Made by a program: the position numbers and the translations under genes. The notes beneath the pieces are model-generated. The model was not told the DNA's origin. It did no database searches and worked only from the letters and a program-made list of their open reading frames with translations. 64,000 bases of DNA from Lysobacter sp. (GTDB lineage: Bacteria > Pseudomonadota > Gammaproteobacteria > Xanthomonadales > Xanthomonadaceae), in NCBI GenBank assembly GCA_013141175.1, contig JABFRN010000001.1:992001-1056000 (forward strand), given 5' to 3'. This document shows positions 1 to 9,748 of this stretch, piece after piece (the first letter of the stretch is position 1; each line of letters opens with the position of its first letter).

Positions 1-14
1 CGACGCTGCCGCGA

Positions 15-239
15 TCAGGGAATCGGGCAGCCGCATCCACGGTGGCACAGCCTCGCCCGCGTGGAGCAGGTCGCATAGGGCGTCCCCGACGCGAGACAGT
101 TGTCGAATGCGACATCGCATTTGTTGTGGCAGCTGATGCAGCTGACCGCACTGGGCTGGAACGTGTTCGCCGATATCGCGAGGCCGGAAGCGAAAGCGAA
201 CGCCACTGCGGAAAAGAGCACGATCTTCTTGAATTTCAT
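15..239 (-). CDS. Small cysteine-rich exported protein
   Basis: This 74-residue protein begins with a classical signal peptide: a Lys-rich start, a hydrophobic stretch and a cleavage region near ISA at about residue 24. The mature part of about 50 residues holds eight cysteines, including a CxxC pair, a CHNKC motif and a terminal CxCP. That pattern suggests a disulfide-knotted periplasmic or secreted peptide, or less likely a metal- or heme-binding one (there is one CxxCH). I do not recognise the family. The nearest upstream neighbour lies outside the window, and about 100 bp separate it from the next gene downstream of its start. The reading frame and signal peptide make the gene credible; its function is unknown. 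Confidence 0.7.
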   Translation of the reverse strand: MKFKKIVLFSAVAFAFASGLAISANTFQPSAVSCISCHNKCDVAFDNCLASGTPYATCSTRARLCHRGCGCPIP

Positions 240-344
240 CGCAACACTCCTTGTTTGCCGTTGCCCGGATCGGGCAACCTCAGGCTACGCCCACGAAAAC
301 AATGCAGTCAATGCGATGCACGGGCACCGCGCACAGTTCCGTGC

Positions 345-845
345 TCAGTGGCCGACGGACGGCGTCACGACCAGCGCGTGGCCATTCAGGCACGCGGCGA
401 TCACGGCATCGACCCAAGGCCTGTCGACCAGATAGGTGCTGCCGGCGACTTCGTCCACCGTCGCCACCACATCGGTGTCCAGTTCGATCCGCGCCTTGGT
501 GCGATACCAGCCGAGCGCGGCATCGTCGATACGCATGTCTTCGCCGCTGCAGGACGCCGGCCAGTCGATCAGCAGGATCACGCGCGCTTGCGGCCAATAG
601 ACGCGTACGAACGCGGCGGCCCCGTCCTGTTCGATCGGGCCGATGTACAGCCGCTGCGGGCCGCGACTGGCGGCATCATCGACGATCTTCTGCAGCAGTG
701 CGGCGACGCAGCGGAACTGCGGGCTGCGCGCGATGGCGATCAACTGCGATACGGGCTCGTTCTGCGGAGCTGCGCTCGCGATCCTCGCCGGCGAACCTGC
801 GGACATCGCAAGAACGAACACAACGATGCGCATACCGTGTTTCAT
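345..845 (-). CDS. Exported hypothetical protein
   Basis: This 166-residue protein starts with an export signal that ends near ARIASAA. The mature domain is mixed alpha/beta with no catalytic motif I recognise, and it carries three scattered cysteines. Its ATG directly follows the TGA of the acyltransferase gene upstream (TGAATG junction), so the two are almost certainly co-transcribed and translationally coupled. That context hints at a role near the cell surface, but this is inference. I cannot name a family. Confidence 0.7.
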   Translation of the reverse strand: MKHGMRIVVFVLAMSAGSPARIASAAPQNEPVSQLIAIARSPQFRCVAALLQKIVDDAASRGPQRLYIGPIEQDGAAAFVRVYWPQARVILLIDWPASCSGEDMRIDDAALGWYRTKARIELDTDVVATVDEVAGSTYLVDRPWVDAVIAACLNGHALVVTPSVGH

Positions 846-1976
846 TCACCGCTCCAGCAGGGTGTCGTCGATACTTCGCGTCGCATGCGGCGATGCATTC
901 CGCCGCATCAGCCGCTCGCGGATCCGCAGCCCGGGCCGCTCCACCGAATAATGCAGCAACGCCGCGCCGAGCAGCGAAGCGATGCCGTATACCACGAACG
1001 CGATATGGCCCCGTCCTTCCAGCGCCTCGCCCAGATGGGCCTGCACCAGACCGTAGATCGGCTTGTGCACCAGATACAGGCTGAACGACACCGCCGCCAG
1101 CCAGCCCGCGCCCGGCAGCGCACGACGACCGATCCAACTGCCGGTCTGCGCGCCCGCGAACACCAGCAGCGCCAGCCCCAGCGACAACACCGGCCAGCCG
1201 ATGCTGTTGCCGAGCAGCCCGGTGCGGTCGCGGAACAGCCAGAAGCTCAGCGCCATCGTCGCCAGCCCCGCGACCAGCACGAGATTCGCACGCGTCGCCG
1301 CACGCGCCCAGCGGTCGGGGCGATAGGTCTTCCACACCGCGAGGATCACGCCGGCAAGCAGGCCATCGAGCCGGTTCCAGGTCGGGTAATAGATGTTTTC
1401 GACGAACCAGTTGCGGTCGGAACCCAGCGTATCGAAATGCAGCCACGTGCCGGTGCGCAACGCGATACCCGTCGCGACGATGAATACGCAGACCGCGACG
1501 AAGACATTCGCCGATGGTCGCCGCAGCAGCGCCAGCGCCAGCAGCGGAAACGCAAGATAGAAATGCTCCTCGACGCACAGCGACCAAGCGTGCGAGAACC
1601 CGGCATGGTTCGTGTAGTCGATCGACAGATTCATGAAGAAGCCGGCGAACTTCCACCACGGCTCCATGCCCGGCGCCTCGCGGAAACCGGGCCAGAGCAG
1701 ATACAGGGCGAGCACGGCGAAGAACGCCGGCAGGATCCGGAACGCGCGACGCGCGTAGAAATCCTTGAACGAAAACCGGCTGCCGCTGGCCAGCGGCTTC
1801 AGCACCTGCGCGCCGATCAGGAACCCGCTGAGGACGAAGAACAGGTCGACGCCCATCCAGCCGTAGCGCGACAGCCACGACCAGTCTTCGCCGAGACCGC
1901 CGACGAGGAACGAGTGGAAGAGCATCGTCCACACCACCGCGATGGCGCGCAGCAGATCGAGACCGGGCATCCGCAT
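846..1976 (-). CDS. Acyltransferase-3 family (OafA/YrhL-like) membrane protein
   Basis: This 376-residue multi-pass inner-membrane protein belongs to the acyltransferase-3 family, which transfers acetyl or other acyl groups to surface sugars such as O-antigen, exopolysaccharide or peptidoglycan. The N terminus has the family signature GLDLLRAIAV followed by LFHS, with the conserved His at about residue 22. A second landmark, SLCVEEHFYL, lies near the middle, followed by about ten hydrophobic helices. I chose the ATG at 1976 because GGAG lies 8 bases upstream and the family motif then starts at residue 5; a GTG at 2024 would add 16 unconvincing residues. It is followed immediately by an exported protein gene. 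The substrate cannot be read from the sequence. Confidence 0.87.
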   Translation of the reverse strand: MRMPGLDLLRAIAVVWTMLFHSFLVGGLGEDWSWLSRYGWMGVDLFFVLSGFLIGAQVLKPLASGSRFSFKDFYARRAFRILPAFFAVLALYLLWPGFREAPGMEPWWKFAGFFMNLSIDYTNHAGFSHAWSLCVEEHFYLAFPLLALALLRRPSANVFVAVCVFIVATGIALRTGTWLHFDTLGSDRNWFVENIYYPTWNRLDGLLAGVILAVWKTYRPDRWARAATRANLVLVAGLATMALSFWLFRDRTGLLGNSIGWPVLSLGLALLVFAGAQTGSWIGRRALPGAGWLAAVSFSLYLVHKPIYGLVQAHLGEALEGRGHIAFVVYGIASLLGAALLHYSVERPGLRIRERLMRRNASPHATRSIDDTLLER

Positions 1977-2037
1977 CGAAAACTCCGGGAAAGGCGCGAT
2001 ACCGGTGCCGGGATCGGATGACACTCACCGAGAGGCC

Positions 2038-2062
2038 GTCATCCCCGCGAACGCGGGAACGA
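2038..2062. repeat. Single REP-like hairpin
   Basis: GTCATCCCCGCG followed by CGCGGG forms a short hairpin. It resembles the two half-palindromes inside the larger repeat at 12028-12172. It lies between the acyltransferase and speA genes, in a 216-bp gap with no other feature I can support. Confidence 0.45.
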
Positions 2063-2192
2063 CGAAAATCGGGATACGCGCTTGAGCAAGAACCATGACG
2101 TGCCCGAGTCGGAAGGACGAGGCGCGCCGCGAAACGGAAGTCTAATGCGTGTCCGCGCGCACGGGATCGCAGCGGACGCGATGTGACATGCG

Positions 2193-4082
2193 TTACGAGA
2201 GCGGCTCGTCGCTCAGGTACGTGTAGGCGGTCAGTCCGTTTTCCAGCGCTTCGTTCAAGCGCGCCGCTTCGCCCTTGCTCAGATCCACCGCGCCGACCTT
2301 GGCGCGATAGATGCGGCGCAGGTCGTCGAGCTTGTAGCCCACGTAATCCAGCATCACGTCGGTCGTATCGCCGCGTCGCTGCTGGGTGACCTTGAAGCCG
2401 TCGTCGCCGACGCGCACTTCGATCGCGTCGGTGTCGCCGAACAGATTGTGGATGTCGCCGAGGATTTCCTGGTACGCACCGAGCATGAAGAACCCGATCC
2501 GGTAGCGTTCGCCCGGGCGCAGCCCGTGCAGCGGCAGCGAGCTGTGCAGGTCTTCGTTTTCGACGTAGGTATCGATCTTGCCGTCGGAATCGCAGGTCAG
2601 GTCGGCGATCACGCCGTGCCGGTCGGGCTGCTCGTCGAGACGCTCGATCGGCACGATCGGGAAGACCTGGTCGATCGCCCACACGTCGGGCATCGACTCG
2701 AACAGACTGAAATTGACGAAATACTTGTCGACCAGGCGCTCGTTGAGCTCGTCGAGCAGATCGCGGTGGCTTTTTTCGTCGTAGGTGAGGCGCGCGCGCA
2801 CCGCGTGGGCGATCGCATAGAACAGATCGTCCAGCCGCGCGCGGGCGATCAGATCGATCTGGCCCAACGCATACAAGGACAGGCCTTCGCTGTGATGATG
2901 CTGGGCTTCGTGGAACAACTCCACCGCCGGGCGCGTATCGATCTCGGCATAGATCTCGCGCAGATGGCGGATGGTCGCGGCTTCATCGTCGTGCGCGGGC
3001 GGCACCCGGCCTTCCGGCGCGCGTTCGACTTCGGAGACGTTGGTGACCAGCATCGCGTGATGCGCGGTCATCGCGCGACCGCATTCGGTGACGACGCGCG
3101 GCGGGGTGATCCCGTACTGCTCGCAGGCTTCGGCCAGCGGCTGCACGATGCTCGACGCGTACTGGTGGATGCCGTAGTTGATCGAACAGTAGCTGCGCGA
3201 GCGCGTGCCTTCGTAATCCACGCCAAGACCGCCGCCGACATCGACGTGGGTGACGGTCGCGCCGAGTTTCGAGAGTTCGACGAAGTAGCGCGTGGCTTCG
3301 CGCATGCCGTTGGCGATATCGCGGACGTTGCTGATCTGCGAACCCATGTGGAAATGCAGCAGGCCGAGGCAGTCGCCCATGCCCGCGTCGCGCAGGGTCT
3401 TCCACAGATCCAGCACCTGGCGCGGCGACAGTCCGAACTTGGCCTTGTCGCCGCCGCTGTTCTGCCATTTGCCCGCGCCCAGCGACGCCAGGCGCATGCG
3501 CACGCCGAGACCAGGCTTCACCCCGAGCGCCTTGGCTTCTTCCATCACCAGCGGCAGTTCGGACGGTTTCTCCACCACGATGAAGGTCTGCATGCCCAGC
3601 TTGCGGCCGATCAGCGCGAGACGGATGTATTCGCGGTCCTTGTAACCGTTGCAGACGATCAGGCCACCGGGCCGGCTCAGCGCCAGCACCGCCATCAACT
3701 CGGGCTTGCTGCCGGCTTCCAGACCGAAGCCTTCACCGGCATGCGACGCCAGCGTGCCGGCGACGGCCGCGTGCTGGTTGACCTTGATCGGATACACCGC
3801 GGTGTAACCGCCAGCGTAATCCCACTCCTGCTGCGCCTGCGCGAACGCTGCCTGCAGCTTGCCGAGGCGGTCGCCGAGGATCTGCGGGAAGCGCACCAGC
3901 AGCGGCAGCTTCGCACCACTGGCCTGCGCCGCGTCGACGATTGCCGGCAGCGCTGCACCCGGTGCCTGCGCACCTTGCGGATGGACCACGATGCGGCCCT
4001 GCGCATCGACATCGAAATACCCTTCGGCCCAGTGCGGGATCGAATAGGTCTTGCGGGCGTGGTCGATCGACCAGGCGGTCAT
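2193..4082 (-). CDS. speA: Biosynthetic arginine decarboxylase
   Basis: This 629-residue PLP-dependent decarboxylase converts arginine to agmatine and CO2, the first step of the agmatine route to putrescine. The length and layout match the fold-III (alanine-racemase-like) SpeA family. The PLP lysine sits in YPIKVNQ at residue 100, the glycine loop DVGGGLGVDYEG lies near residue 284, and the C-terminal barrel is complete. The spermidine synthase gene speE lies 2 kb away on the opposite strand, so two polyamine steps are clustered although not co-transcribed. There is no export signal, so the enzyme is cytoplasmic. The assignment is firm. Confidence 0.97.
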   Translation of the reverse strand: MTAWSIDHARKTYSIPHWAEGYFDVDAQGRIVVHPQGAQAPGAALPAIVDAAQASGAKLPLLVRFPQILGDRLGKLQAAFAQAQQEWDYAGGYTAVYPIKVNQHAAVAGTLASHAGEGFGLEAGSKPELMAVLALSRPGGLIVCNGYKDREYIRLALIGRKLGMQTFIVVEKPSELPLVMEEAKALGVKPGLGVRMRLASLGAGKWQNSGGDKAKFGLSPRQVLDLWKTLRDAGMGDCLGLLHFHMGSQISNVRDIANGMREATRYFVELSKLGATVTHVDVGGGLGVDYEGTRSRSYCSINYGIHQYASSIVQPLAEACEQYGITPPRVVTECGRAMTAHHAMLVTNVSEVERAPEGRVPPAHDDEAATIRHLREIYAEIDTRPAVELFHEAQHHHSEGLSLYALGQIDLIARARLDDLFYAIAHAVRARLTYDEKSHRDLLDELNERLVDKYFVNFSLFESMPDVWAIDQVFPIVPIERLDEQPDRHGVIADLTCDSDGKIDTYVENEDLHSSLPLHGLRPGERYRIGFFMLGAYQEILGDIHNLFGDTDAIEVRVGDDGFKVTQQRRGDTTDVMLDYVGYKLDDLRRIYRAKVGAVDLSKGEAARLNEALENGLTAYTYLSDEPLS

Positions 4083-4190
4083 GGGCGTGCTTCCGGTGGT
4101 GCCGTGGGGACGCGCATTGTAGAGCCTGCCCCGTGGATGGGTTTGACACGGGGGCGGGTCCCGACCCGCCGCTCGGCTTCCCGGCCCCGT

Positions 4191-6044
4191 TCAGCTCCGC
4201 CGCCGGTACACCGGCTCCGCGCACAGCCCACGCACGCGCCGCGCTTCGGCCTTGTGCCCGCTTTCGGTGAACACGCTGACGCTGCCCGGCAGGCGCAGGG
4301 CTTCGACAACGCGCTTCAGCCCCGGCCCTTCGCTGGCGACCGAACCGCGCCAGGTCACCAGCAGCGCGTAGTGCGCGGGTTCTTCGGCCAGATCGAAGCG
4401 TTTGCGCGCCAGCCACGCCTGGCCGACCTGCTCGACCCGCGCCAGCGCTTCGCGCAGGCCGTCGAGGGAGGCCGCGTCGAGATCGTGACCGATCAGATCG
4501 TCGTCTTCCGCCACGTCGTCGCGGGCTTCCAGCGACTTCGCGCGCTCGGCGAACTCCTCGCGCAGCGCCGCAAGCGCATCGGCCACGCGCGGCGCGAGCG
4601 TACCGTCGCGTTCGTAGCCGCGAAGCTTCTCGAACACCGGCCGGATCGCGCCGGCATCCAGGGTCATCGCCCGGCGCAGATGTTCGACGCCTGCGGCATC
4701 GTCGGCGTCGATCCGCAGCACGCCGGCGCGGACGTGCGCGCTGGCGCTGTCGGGCGCGCGCTCGATCGCGCGGTCGTACAGCAGTGCGGCGTCGAAGTCC
4801 GGGCGCAAACTGTCCACCAGTTGCGCATGTTTCAGGGTTTCGGCCGCGTCCCACTCGCCGCGGCGTTCCAGTGCGTCCAGACGCTCGCGATCCGCCTTCG
4901 CCCCGGCGTAGGCGGCTGCCCACGGTTTCCGTGTTTCCTCGCGCCACACCTCGTCCAGCGTGCGCTCGATCTTCGCCAGCGCCTCGCCCAGCAGGGTCGT
5001 CGCAGGCGCATCCTGCAGCCGCAGCACCGGCGGCGCACCGACCGCCGACACGCGCTGCGGCAGCGTCGGATGGGTGTCGGTGAGATCGTTGTCGCGTTCG
5101 GCGCTGGCCAGCAGGCGCGCGATATCGATCGGCGGCAATTCGCGCAGCGCCGCTGCGAACAGCGCGTTGTACTGCGCGGGCGGCTGCGGCTGCGCGCGCA
5201 TCCGCGCCTGCAGATTCGGCAGGAAACGGCGCGTGAGCCATTGCGACGCATGCTCCAGGCGGATCAGCGCCGACACCCGCGCCGCTTCGCCCGCGACCCG
5301 CGCGCTGACCGCGTCGGCCTCGTATTCGTCCTCGCGCGCCAGCACGAAGCTGTAGGCGTTGAAATACGGCGCGTACCATTCGAAGAACTTCACGAACAGC
5401 CGCGACATCGCGGCACCGCTGCGCGCCATGGCGTCGACCAGCCGGAACCAGCCGATGCGCACGCGGTAGATCCAGCCGGAAAAACGGCCGTGACCGCCAC
5501 GGAAATGGCCGAACTCGTGCGCGATCACCGCCGACAGTTCGGCGCCATCCAACAGCCGCATCAGCGGCAGGCCGATCACCAGATAATGCCGATAACCCGA
5601 CAGACCGAGCAGGCGCGGCAGGCTCGCCGCAGCGGCATTGAGATCGCTGTCGATCACCACCGCCTCCAGCGGCGGCGCCCCGGCCGCAAGACGCAGGCGC
5701 TCGATCTCGGCCTCCAGCGCGGGCGCATCGCCGGGTGCCAGGCGATAGCCCGAGGGCGGGTCGAAACGCAGCCACAGCGCGCGCACCACCACCACCGCGA
5801 ACACGCCCTGGGGCAGCAACACCATGAACGCCCACGGATCGAACCCGCGCCCGCTGGCCAGCAGCGCGATCACGATCCCGACCGGCAGGCCCACCGCGAC
5901 CAGCAGGATCAGTCCGAGGACGGCATAGCCCAGCGCCGCGAGCATCGCCACCCGGGCGCGATACGCCTGCGGCGCCTCGCGGGCCTGCGCCTGCAGCCGT
6001 TCGATCAGGGCCCTGTAGCGTTGTTCCGAAGCTTTCGCCGCCAT
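4191..6044 (-). CDS. M48 family membrane metalloprotease
   Basis: This 617-residue integral membrane zinc protease has two hydrophobic helices at about residues 33-60 and 70-92 and the zinc site HEFGH at 176-180, with a downstream EDEYEAD segment that likely supplies the third ligand. The layout resembles the HtpX/Ste24 (M48) group. A soluble C-terminal half of about 300 residues looks helical and TPR-like. The start at 6044 is supported by an AGGAGG Shine-Dalgarno sequence 6 bases upstream; the longer open frame to 6155 would run into the region upstream of speE. Members of this family degrade misfolded membrane or periplasmic proteins; the substrate here is unknown. Confidence 0.88.
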   Translation of the reverse strand: MAAKASEQRYRALIERLQAQAREAPQAYRARVAMLAALGYAVLGLILLVAVGLPVGIVIALLASGRGFDPWAFMVLLPQGVFAVVVVRALWLRFDPPSGYRLAPGDAPALEAEIERLRLAAGAPPLEAVVIDSDLNAAAASLPRLLGLSGYRHYLVIGLPLMRLLDGAELSAVIAHEFGHFRGGHGRFSGWIYRVRIGWFRLVDAMARSGAAMSRLFVKFFEWYAPYFNAYSFVLAREDEYEADAVSARVAGEAARVSALIRLEHASQWLTRRFLPNLQARMRAQPQPPAQYNALFAAALRELPPIDIARLLASAERDNDLTDTHPTLPQRVSAVGAPPVLRLQDAPATTLLGEALAKIERTLDEVWREETRKPWAAAYAGAKADRERLDALERRGEWDAAETLKHAQLVDSLRPDFDAALLYDRAIERAPDSASAHVRAGVLRIDADDAAGVEHLRRAMTLDAGAIRPVFEKLRGYERDGTLAPRVADALAALREEFAERAKSLEARDDVAEDDDLIGHDLDAASLDGLREALARVEQVGQAWLARKRFDLAEEPAHYALLVTWRGSVASEGPGLKRVVEALRLPGSVSVFTESGHKAEARRVRGLCAEPVYRRRS

Positions 6045-6141
6045 CCGCGCCTCCTGTGGCCGGCTCCTCCCGTGGCCGGCTATCGTAGCGGAAGCGCTCC
6101 GGTACAATTCGCGCCCCAAGACCGTTTCCGGAACCGCCGCG

Positions 6142-6990
6142 ATGACCGCACCCACCTGGCATTACGAGAACTTCGAGCCCGCCGGTTCGGCCATCGGCTA
6201 TCGCATCACCCGGAAACTCGACGAAGTGCAGTCGCCGTTCCAGAAGATCGAGATCTACGAAAGCACCGACTGGGGCAATCTGATGCTCATCGACGGCGCG
6301 ATGATGCTCACCACCCGCGACAACTTCCTCTATCACGAGATGATGTCGCACCCGGCGCTGTTCACCCACGCGGATCCGCGGCACGTGGTGATCATCGGCG
6401 GCGGCGACTGCGGCACGCTGCGCGAAGTGCTCAAGCATCCCGGCGTGAAAAAGGCCGTGCAGTGCGACATCGACGAACAGGTCACGCGCATGTCCGAGAA
6501 ATGGTTTCCGGAGCTGTGCGACTCCAACCACGACCCGCGCGCCGAGCTGCTGTTCGACGACGGCATCGCCTACATGGCGAACTGCGCGCCGGGCAGTCTG
6601 GACATCGTGATCGTCGATTCCACCGATCCGGTCGGCCCCGCCGAAGGCCTGTTCAACAAGGCCTTCTACGAAAGCTGCTTCCGCGCGCTGAAGGACGACG
6701 GCATCCTGGTGCAACAGTCGGAGTCGCCGCTGGTGCTGCTGGATCTGATCAAGGAAATGCGCGCCGAAATGGGCAAGGCCGGCTTCGCGCGCTTCCAGAC
6801 CCTGCCGTTCCCGCAGCCCTGCTATCCGACCGGCTGGTGGAGCGCGACGCTGGCGAAGAAGTCCGGAGGCTTCGACTTCCGCGAAGCCGATGCGCGCGCC
6901 AGGACGTTCGCATCGAAGTACTACAGCGCCGAAATCCACAAAGGCGCGTCGACGCTGCCGCCGTTCGTGGCCGAGGCGCTGGGGGAATAA
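6142..6990 (+). CDS. speE: Spermidine synthase
   Basis: This 282-residue aminopropyltransferase moves the aminopropyl group from decarboxylated SAM to putrescine. The dcSAM-binding GGGDCG loop lies at residues 86-91, and the catalytic Asp region VDSTDPVGPAEGLF follows at about 157-170. The length is normal for the family. It is cytoplasmic and acts downstream of SpeA, which is encoded nearby on the other strand. The start ATG lies about 97 bp from the divergent protease start, so the two promoters probably share this gap. Confidence 0.97.
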   Translation: MTAPTWHYENFEPAGSAIGYRITRKLDEVQSPFQKIEIYESTDWGNLMLIDGAMMLTTRDNFLYHEMMSHPALFTHADPRHVVIIGGGDCGTLREVLKHPGVKKAVQCDIDEQVTRMSEKWFPELCDSNHDPRAELLFDDGIAYMANCAPGSLDIVIVDSTDPVGPAEGLFNKAFYESCFRALKDDGILVQQSESPLVLLDLIKEMRAEMGKAGFARFQTLPFPQPCYPTGWWSATLAKKSGGFDFREADARARTFASKYYSAEIHKGASTLPPFVAEALGE

Positions 6991-7067
6991 CGGCTTTCCA
7001 ACATTCCCCTCATCTTCGCTTAAGACGATACGGTTACAAGATTCGCAGCGAATGTCGGGAATCCTTC

Positions 7068-7862
7068 ATGTCGGAACCAGCCTCGGGCCACCCGCAGGGC
7101 GGCCACGGGTCGTCTACGCTGGATGTCGGCAATTCCCCGGCGCAACCGACTTCGATGTGGTGGACGCATCTGTGGATACCGCTGCTGGTCTTCGCGGCGC
7201 TCATCGCGCTGATCACGTGGCAACACCTCGACTGGCGGCTCGCCCACGGCCTCTTCGCCGGGCAAGGCGATGGCTGGCCACTGCGCAAGGCCTTCCTGAC
7301 CGAAACGCTGATCCACAAACGCGGGCACGATCTCACCATCGCCGCATGGGTGGCGGTGCTCGTGTACTGGCTGGTCGCCTTGAAACGCGAGTCGCTGCGG
7401 CCATGGCGCAGGCCGCTCGGCTACCTGCTGCTCGCGGTCCTGCTGGCGACGCTGCTGATCTCGTGGATCAAATCCTGGTCGAACATCGACTGTCCTTGGG
7501 ACATCGTCGGGCTCGGCGGCGACCGCCCCTACATCAGCGTGTTCGCCACACGGCCCGGGGGACTTCCCGATGGCCGCTGTTTTCCGGCCGGACACGCCAG
7601 CGGCGGCTACGCCTGGATGGCGCTCTACTTCTTCTTCCTGATGACCCGCCCGCACCTGCGCTGGCGCGGGCTGGCCATCGGCGCGGGCGTCGGCGTGATC
7701 TTCGGCATCGCGCAGCAGTTTCGCGGTGCGCATTTCTTCTCGCACGACCTGTGGACCGCCATGCTCTGCTGGACAGTCGCGTTCGGCCTGTATCGCGTGT
7801 TCCAGCGCGGAAGCGTTCGACGAGCCACCCCGCAATCGCTGCAGGATGACGCCACGCACTGA
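7068..7862 (+). CDS. PAP2 superfamily membrane phosphatase
   Basis: This 264-residue protein has about five or six transmembrane helices and the three-part PAP2 signature: an early Lys plus DRPY segment, the central FPAGHASGG motif (the usual PSGH with Ala for Ser) and the late R-x5-H-x3-D motif in RGAHFFSHDLWTA. Such enzymes remove phosphate from lipid pyrophosphates or phosphatidates, for example undecaprenyl pyrophosphate or lipid A. The substrate cannot be decided here. The ATG at 7068 was chosen because the first helix follows after a 30-residue polar leader; upstream coding in this frame is antisense to other genes. It lies 77 bp after speE. Confidence 0.85.
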   Translation: MSEPASGHPQGGHGSSTLDVGNSPAQPTSMWWTHLWIPLLVFAALIALITWQHLDWRLAHGLFAGQGDGWPLRKAFLTETLIHKRGHDLTIAAWVAVLVYWLVALKRESLRPWRRPLGYLLLAVLLATLLISWIKSWSNIDCPWDIVGLGGDRPYISVFATRPGGLPDGRCFPAGHASGGYAWMALYFFFLMTRPHLRWRGLAIGAGVGVIFGIAQQFRGAHFFSHDLWTAMLCWTVAFGLYRVFQRGSVRRATPQSLQDDATH

Positions 7863-7949
7863 TGCCATATCGGGGCGGATGACGATTCCGGACGTCGCGC
7901 AGGCCGATCGCCTGTACCATCGGGCTCGACATCGCAGAGATCCGAAGCC

Positions 7950-8936
7950 ATGGCCGGCGGCCCCAACCTCGACCGACTGAACACCGTACTGATCGCGGTG
8001 TCGATGCTGTTCGCCATTCGCTGGCCGTTCGAGACCCTGCTGCTGGCCTACGCCGTGCTCGGTCCGCTGCACTACATGACCGAAATCTCGTGGCTGCACG
8101 ACCGCAATTACTTTCTTGCACGTCGCCGCGACATCTGGCCGCTGATGGCCGGCGGCCTGGTGCTGATCATCGCCATCGGCTCGGTCGCGAGCGTGGACAA
8201 GAGCGCACTGCATCTCGCGGTCGAGAACGGCGCATTGTTCTCGATCTTCGGTTTCCCGCTGGTGCTGGCCGCCACCCCCGGCTGGGTCAAGCGCCTGCTG
8301 CTGCTCGCAGTGCTGGTTCCCGCCTGCTATCTCCTGGCGCGCACGTTCCTGTTCGCCGAGTCGCTGGCCGGCTATCTGCCGACCTTGATCCATGTCTATG
8401 TGTTCACCGGACTGTTCATGCTGCTGAGCTGGTTGCGCCGACCGAGCCGCGACAGCGCCGGCGCAGCGATGGCCTTTCTGCTGTGTCCGCTGCTGTGCTG
8501 GCTGGCGCCGCTGGACTGGAGCGCCGCCGCTTCGCCATGGGCCGAACGCAGCTTCATCGGCACCCTCAGCGCAATCAACGATCTGATCCTCGGCGATGCC
8601 GGGCTCACGTTCGACCGGACCGAAATCATCGAACACCCGGCCAGCATCCTGATCACCCGCGTGCTGGCGCTGGCCTACCTCTACCACTACCTCAACTGGT
8701 TCTCGAAGGTACAGCTGATCGGTTGGGCGCGGATTCCACCGCTGCGCGGCACGATCATCGTCGCGCTGTGGCTCGGCTCGGTGGCCGTGTATTTCCACAA
8801 CTACCTGCTCGGCTTCGCGCTGCTGCTGATCCTCAGCTTCATGCATGTCGTGCTGGAGTTCCCGCTGAACCACCGGTCGTTCCGGGAGATCGGCGGATTC
8901 TTCGGCAAGAAATGGTCGCCGCGCCCCGCCGAGTGA
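7950..8936 (+). CDS. Polytopic membrane protein of unknown function
   Basis: This 328-residue protein is made of about nine hydrophobic segments with short polar loops and no export signal. It has a conserved-looking aromatic/His region (LAYLYHYLNWFSKVQ) near residue 245 and a second one near the C terminus (VLEFPLNHRS). I do not recognise the family. It follows the PAP2 gene after 87 bp on the same strand and converges on the P-II gene. An inner-membrane location is clear; the function is not. Confidence 0.75.
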   Translation: MAGGPNLDRLNTVLIAVSMLFAIRWPFETLLLAYAVLGPLHYMTEISWLHDRNYFLARRRDIWPLMAGGLVLIIAIGSVASVDKSALHLAVENGALFSIFGFPLVLAATPGWVKRLLLLAVLVPACYLLARTFLFAESLAGYLPTLIHVYVFTGLFMLLSWLRRPSRDSAGAAMAFLLCPLLCWLAPLDWSAAASPWAERSFIGTLSAINDLILGDAGLTFDRTEIIEHPASILITRVLALAYLYHYLNWFSKVQLIGWARIPPLRGTIIVALWLGSVAVYFHNYLLGFALLLILSFMHVVLEFPLNHRSFREIGGFFGKKWSPRPAE

Positions 8937-8955
8937 TCGACATCGGGACGCGCGG

Positions 8956-9369
<414 letters not shown>

Positions 9370-9427
9370 TCAGCGTAGCGCGTGGACCCGGCTGACGCCA
9401 CGGCACAGAGTCGACTTGTTCGGACCA

Positions 9428-9748
9428 TCAAACCTTTGTCCGTTTGACGCGCGATGCGAGTTTCGCTTTGCGGAGCAGTCGCTCGGAACGCATGACGTGC
9501 AGGATGAAGACCGTCTGTCCGTCAAAACGATAGAAAATACGGCAGGGCGGCTCGACAATCTGACGATAACGGGATCGCTTCAGTTCCTGTGGCCGACTGC
9601 CGCTTTCGGGATGCTCGGCCAGCTGACCCACATGCTCGATGACGCGTCTGACGATCACGGATGCCGCAGCCGGGTCTTCCAATGCGATGTAATCGGCTAT
9701 CGCATCCAGGTCGCTCAGTGCTGGGTCCGACCAGACTATTTCAGCCAT
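9428..9748 (-). CDS. RelE/ParE-family toxin
   Basis: This 106-residue protein shows the ParE/RelE layout: an N-terminal WSDPALSDL segment, a long helix, the PESG turn, and C-terminal strands YRIFYRFDG-like and FILHVMRSER. ParE toxins target gyrase and RelE toxins cut mRNA on ribosomes; sequence alone does not decide which. The start codon lies inside the end of the upstream antitoxin gene (overlap 9736-9748), the usual tight arrangement of type II pairs. The C terminus extends about 15 basic residues beyond the core. Confidence 0.85.
   Translation of the reverse strand: MAEIVWSDPALSDLDAIADYIALEDPAAASVIVRRVIEHVGQLAEHPESGSRPQELKRSRYRQIVEPPCRIFYRFDGQTVFILHVMRSERLLRKAKLASRVKRTKV

Noticed and set aside
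2448-7862. A very long open frame on the plus strand (over 1,000 codons) antisense to speA and the M48 gene
   Set aside because: High-GC genes commonly leave antisense frames open. Only the last part, from 7068, has protein-like character (PAP2); the rest is Arg/His/Gln-rich noise opposite well-identified genes.
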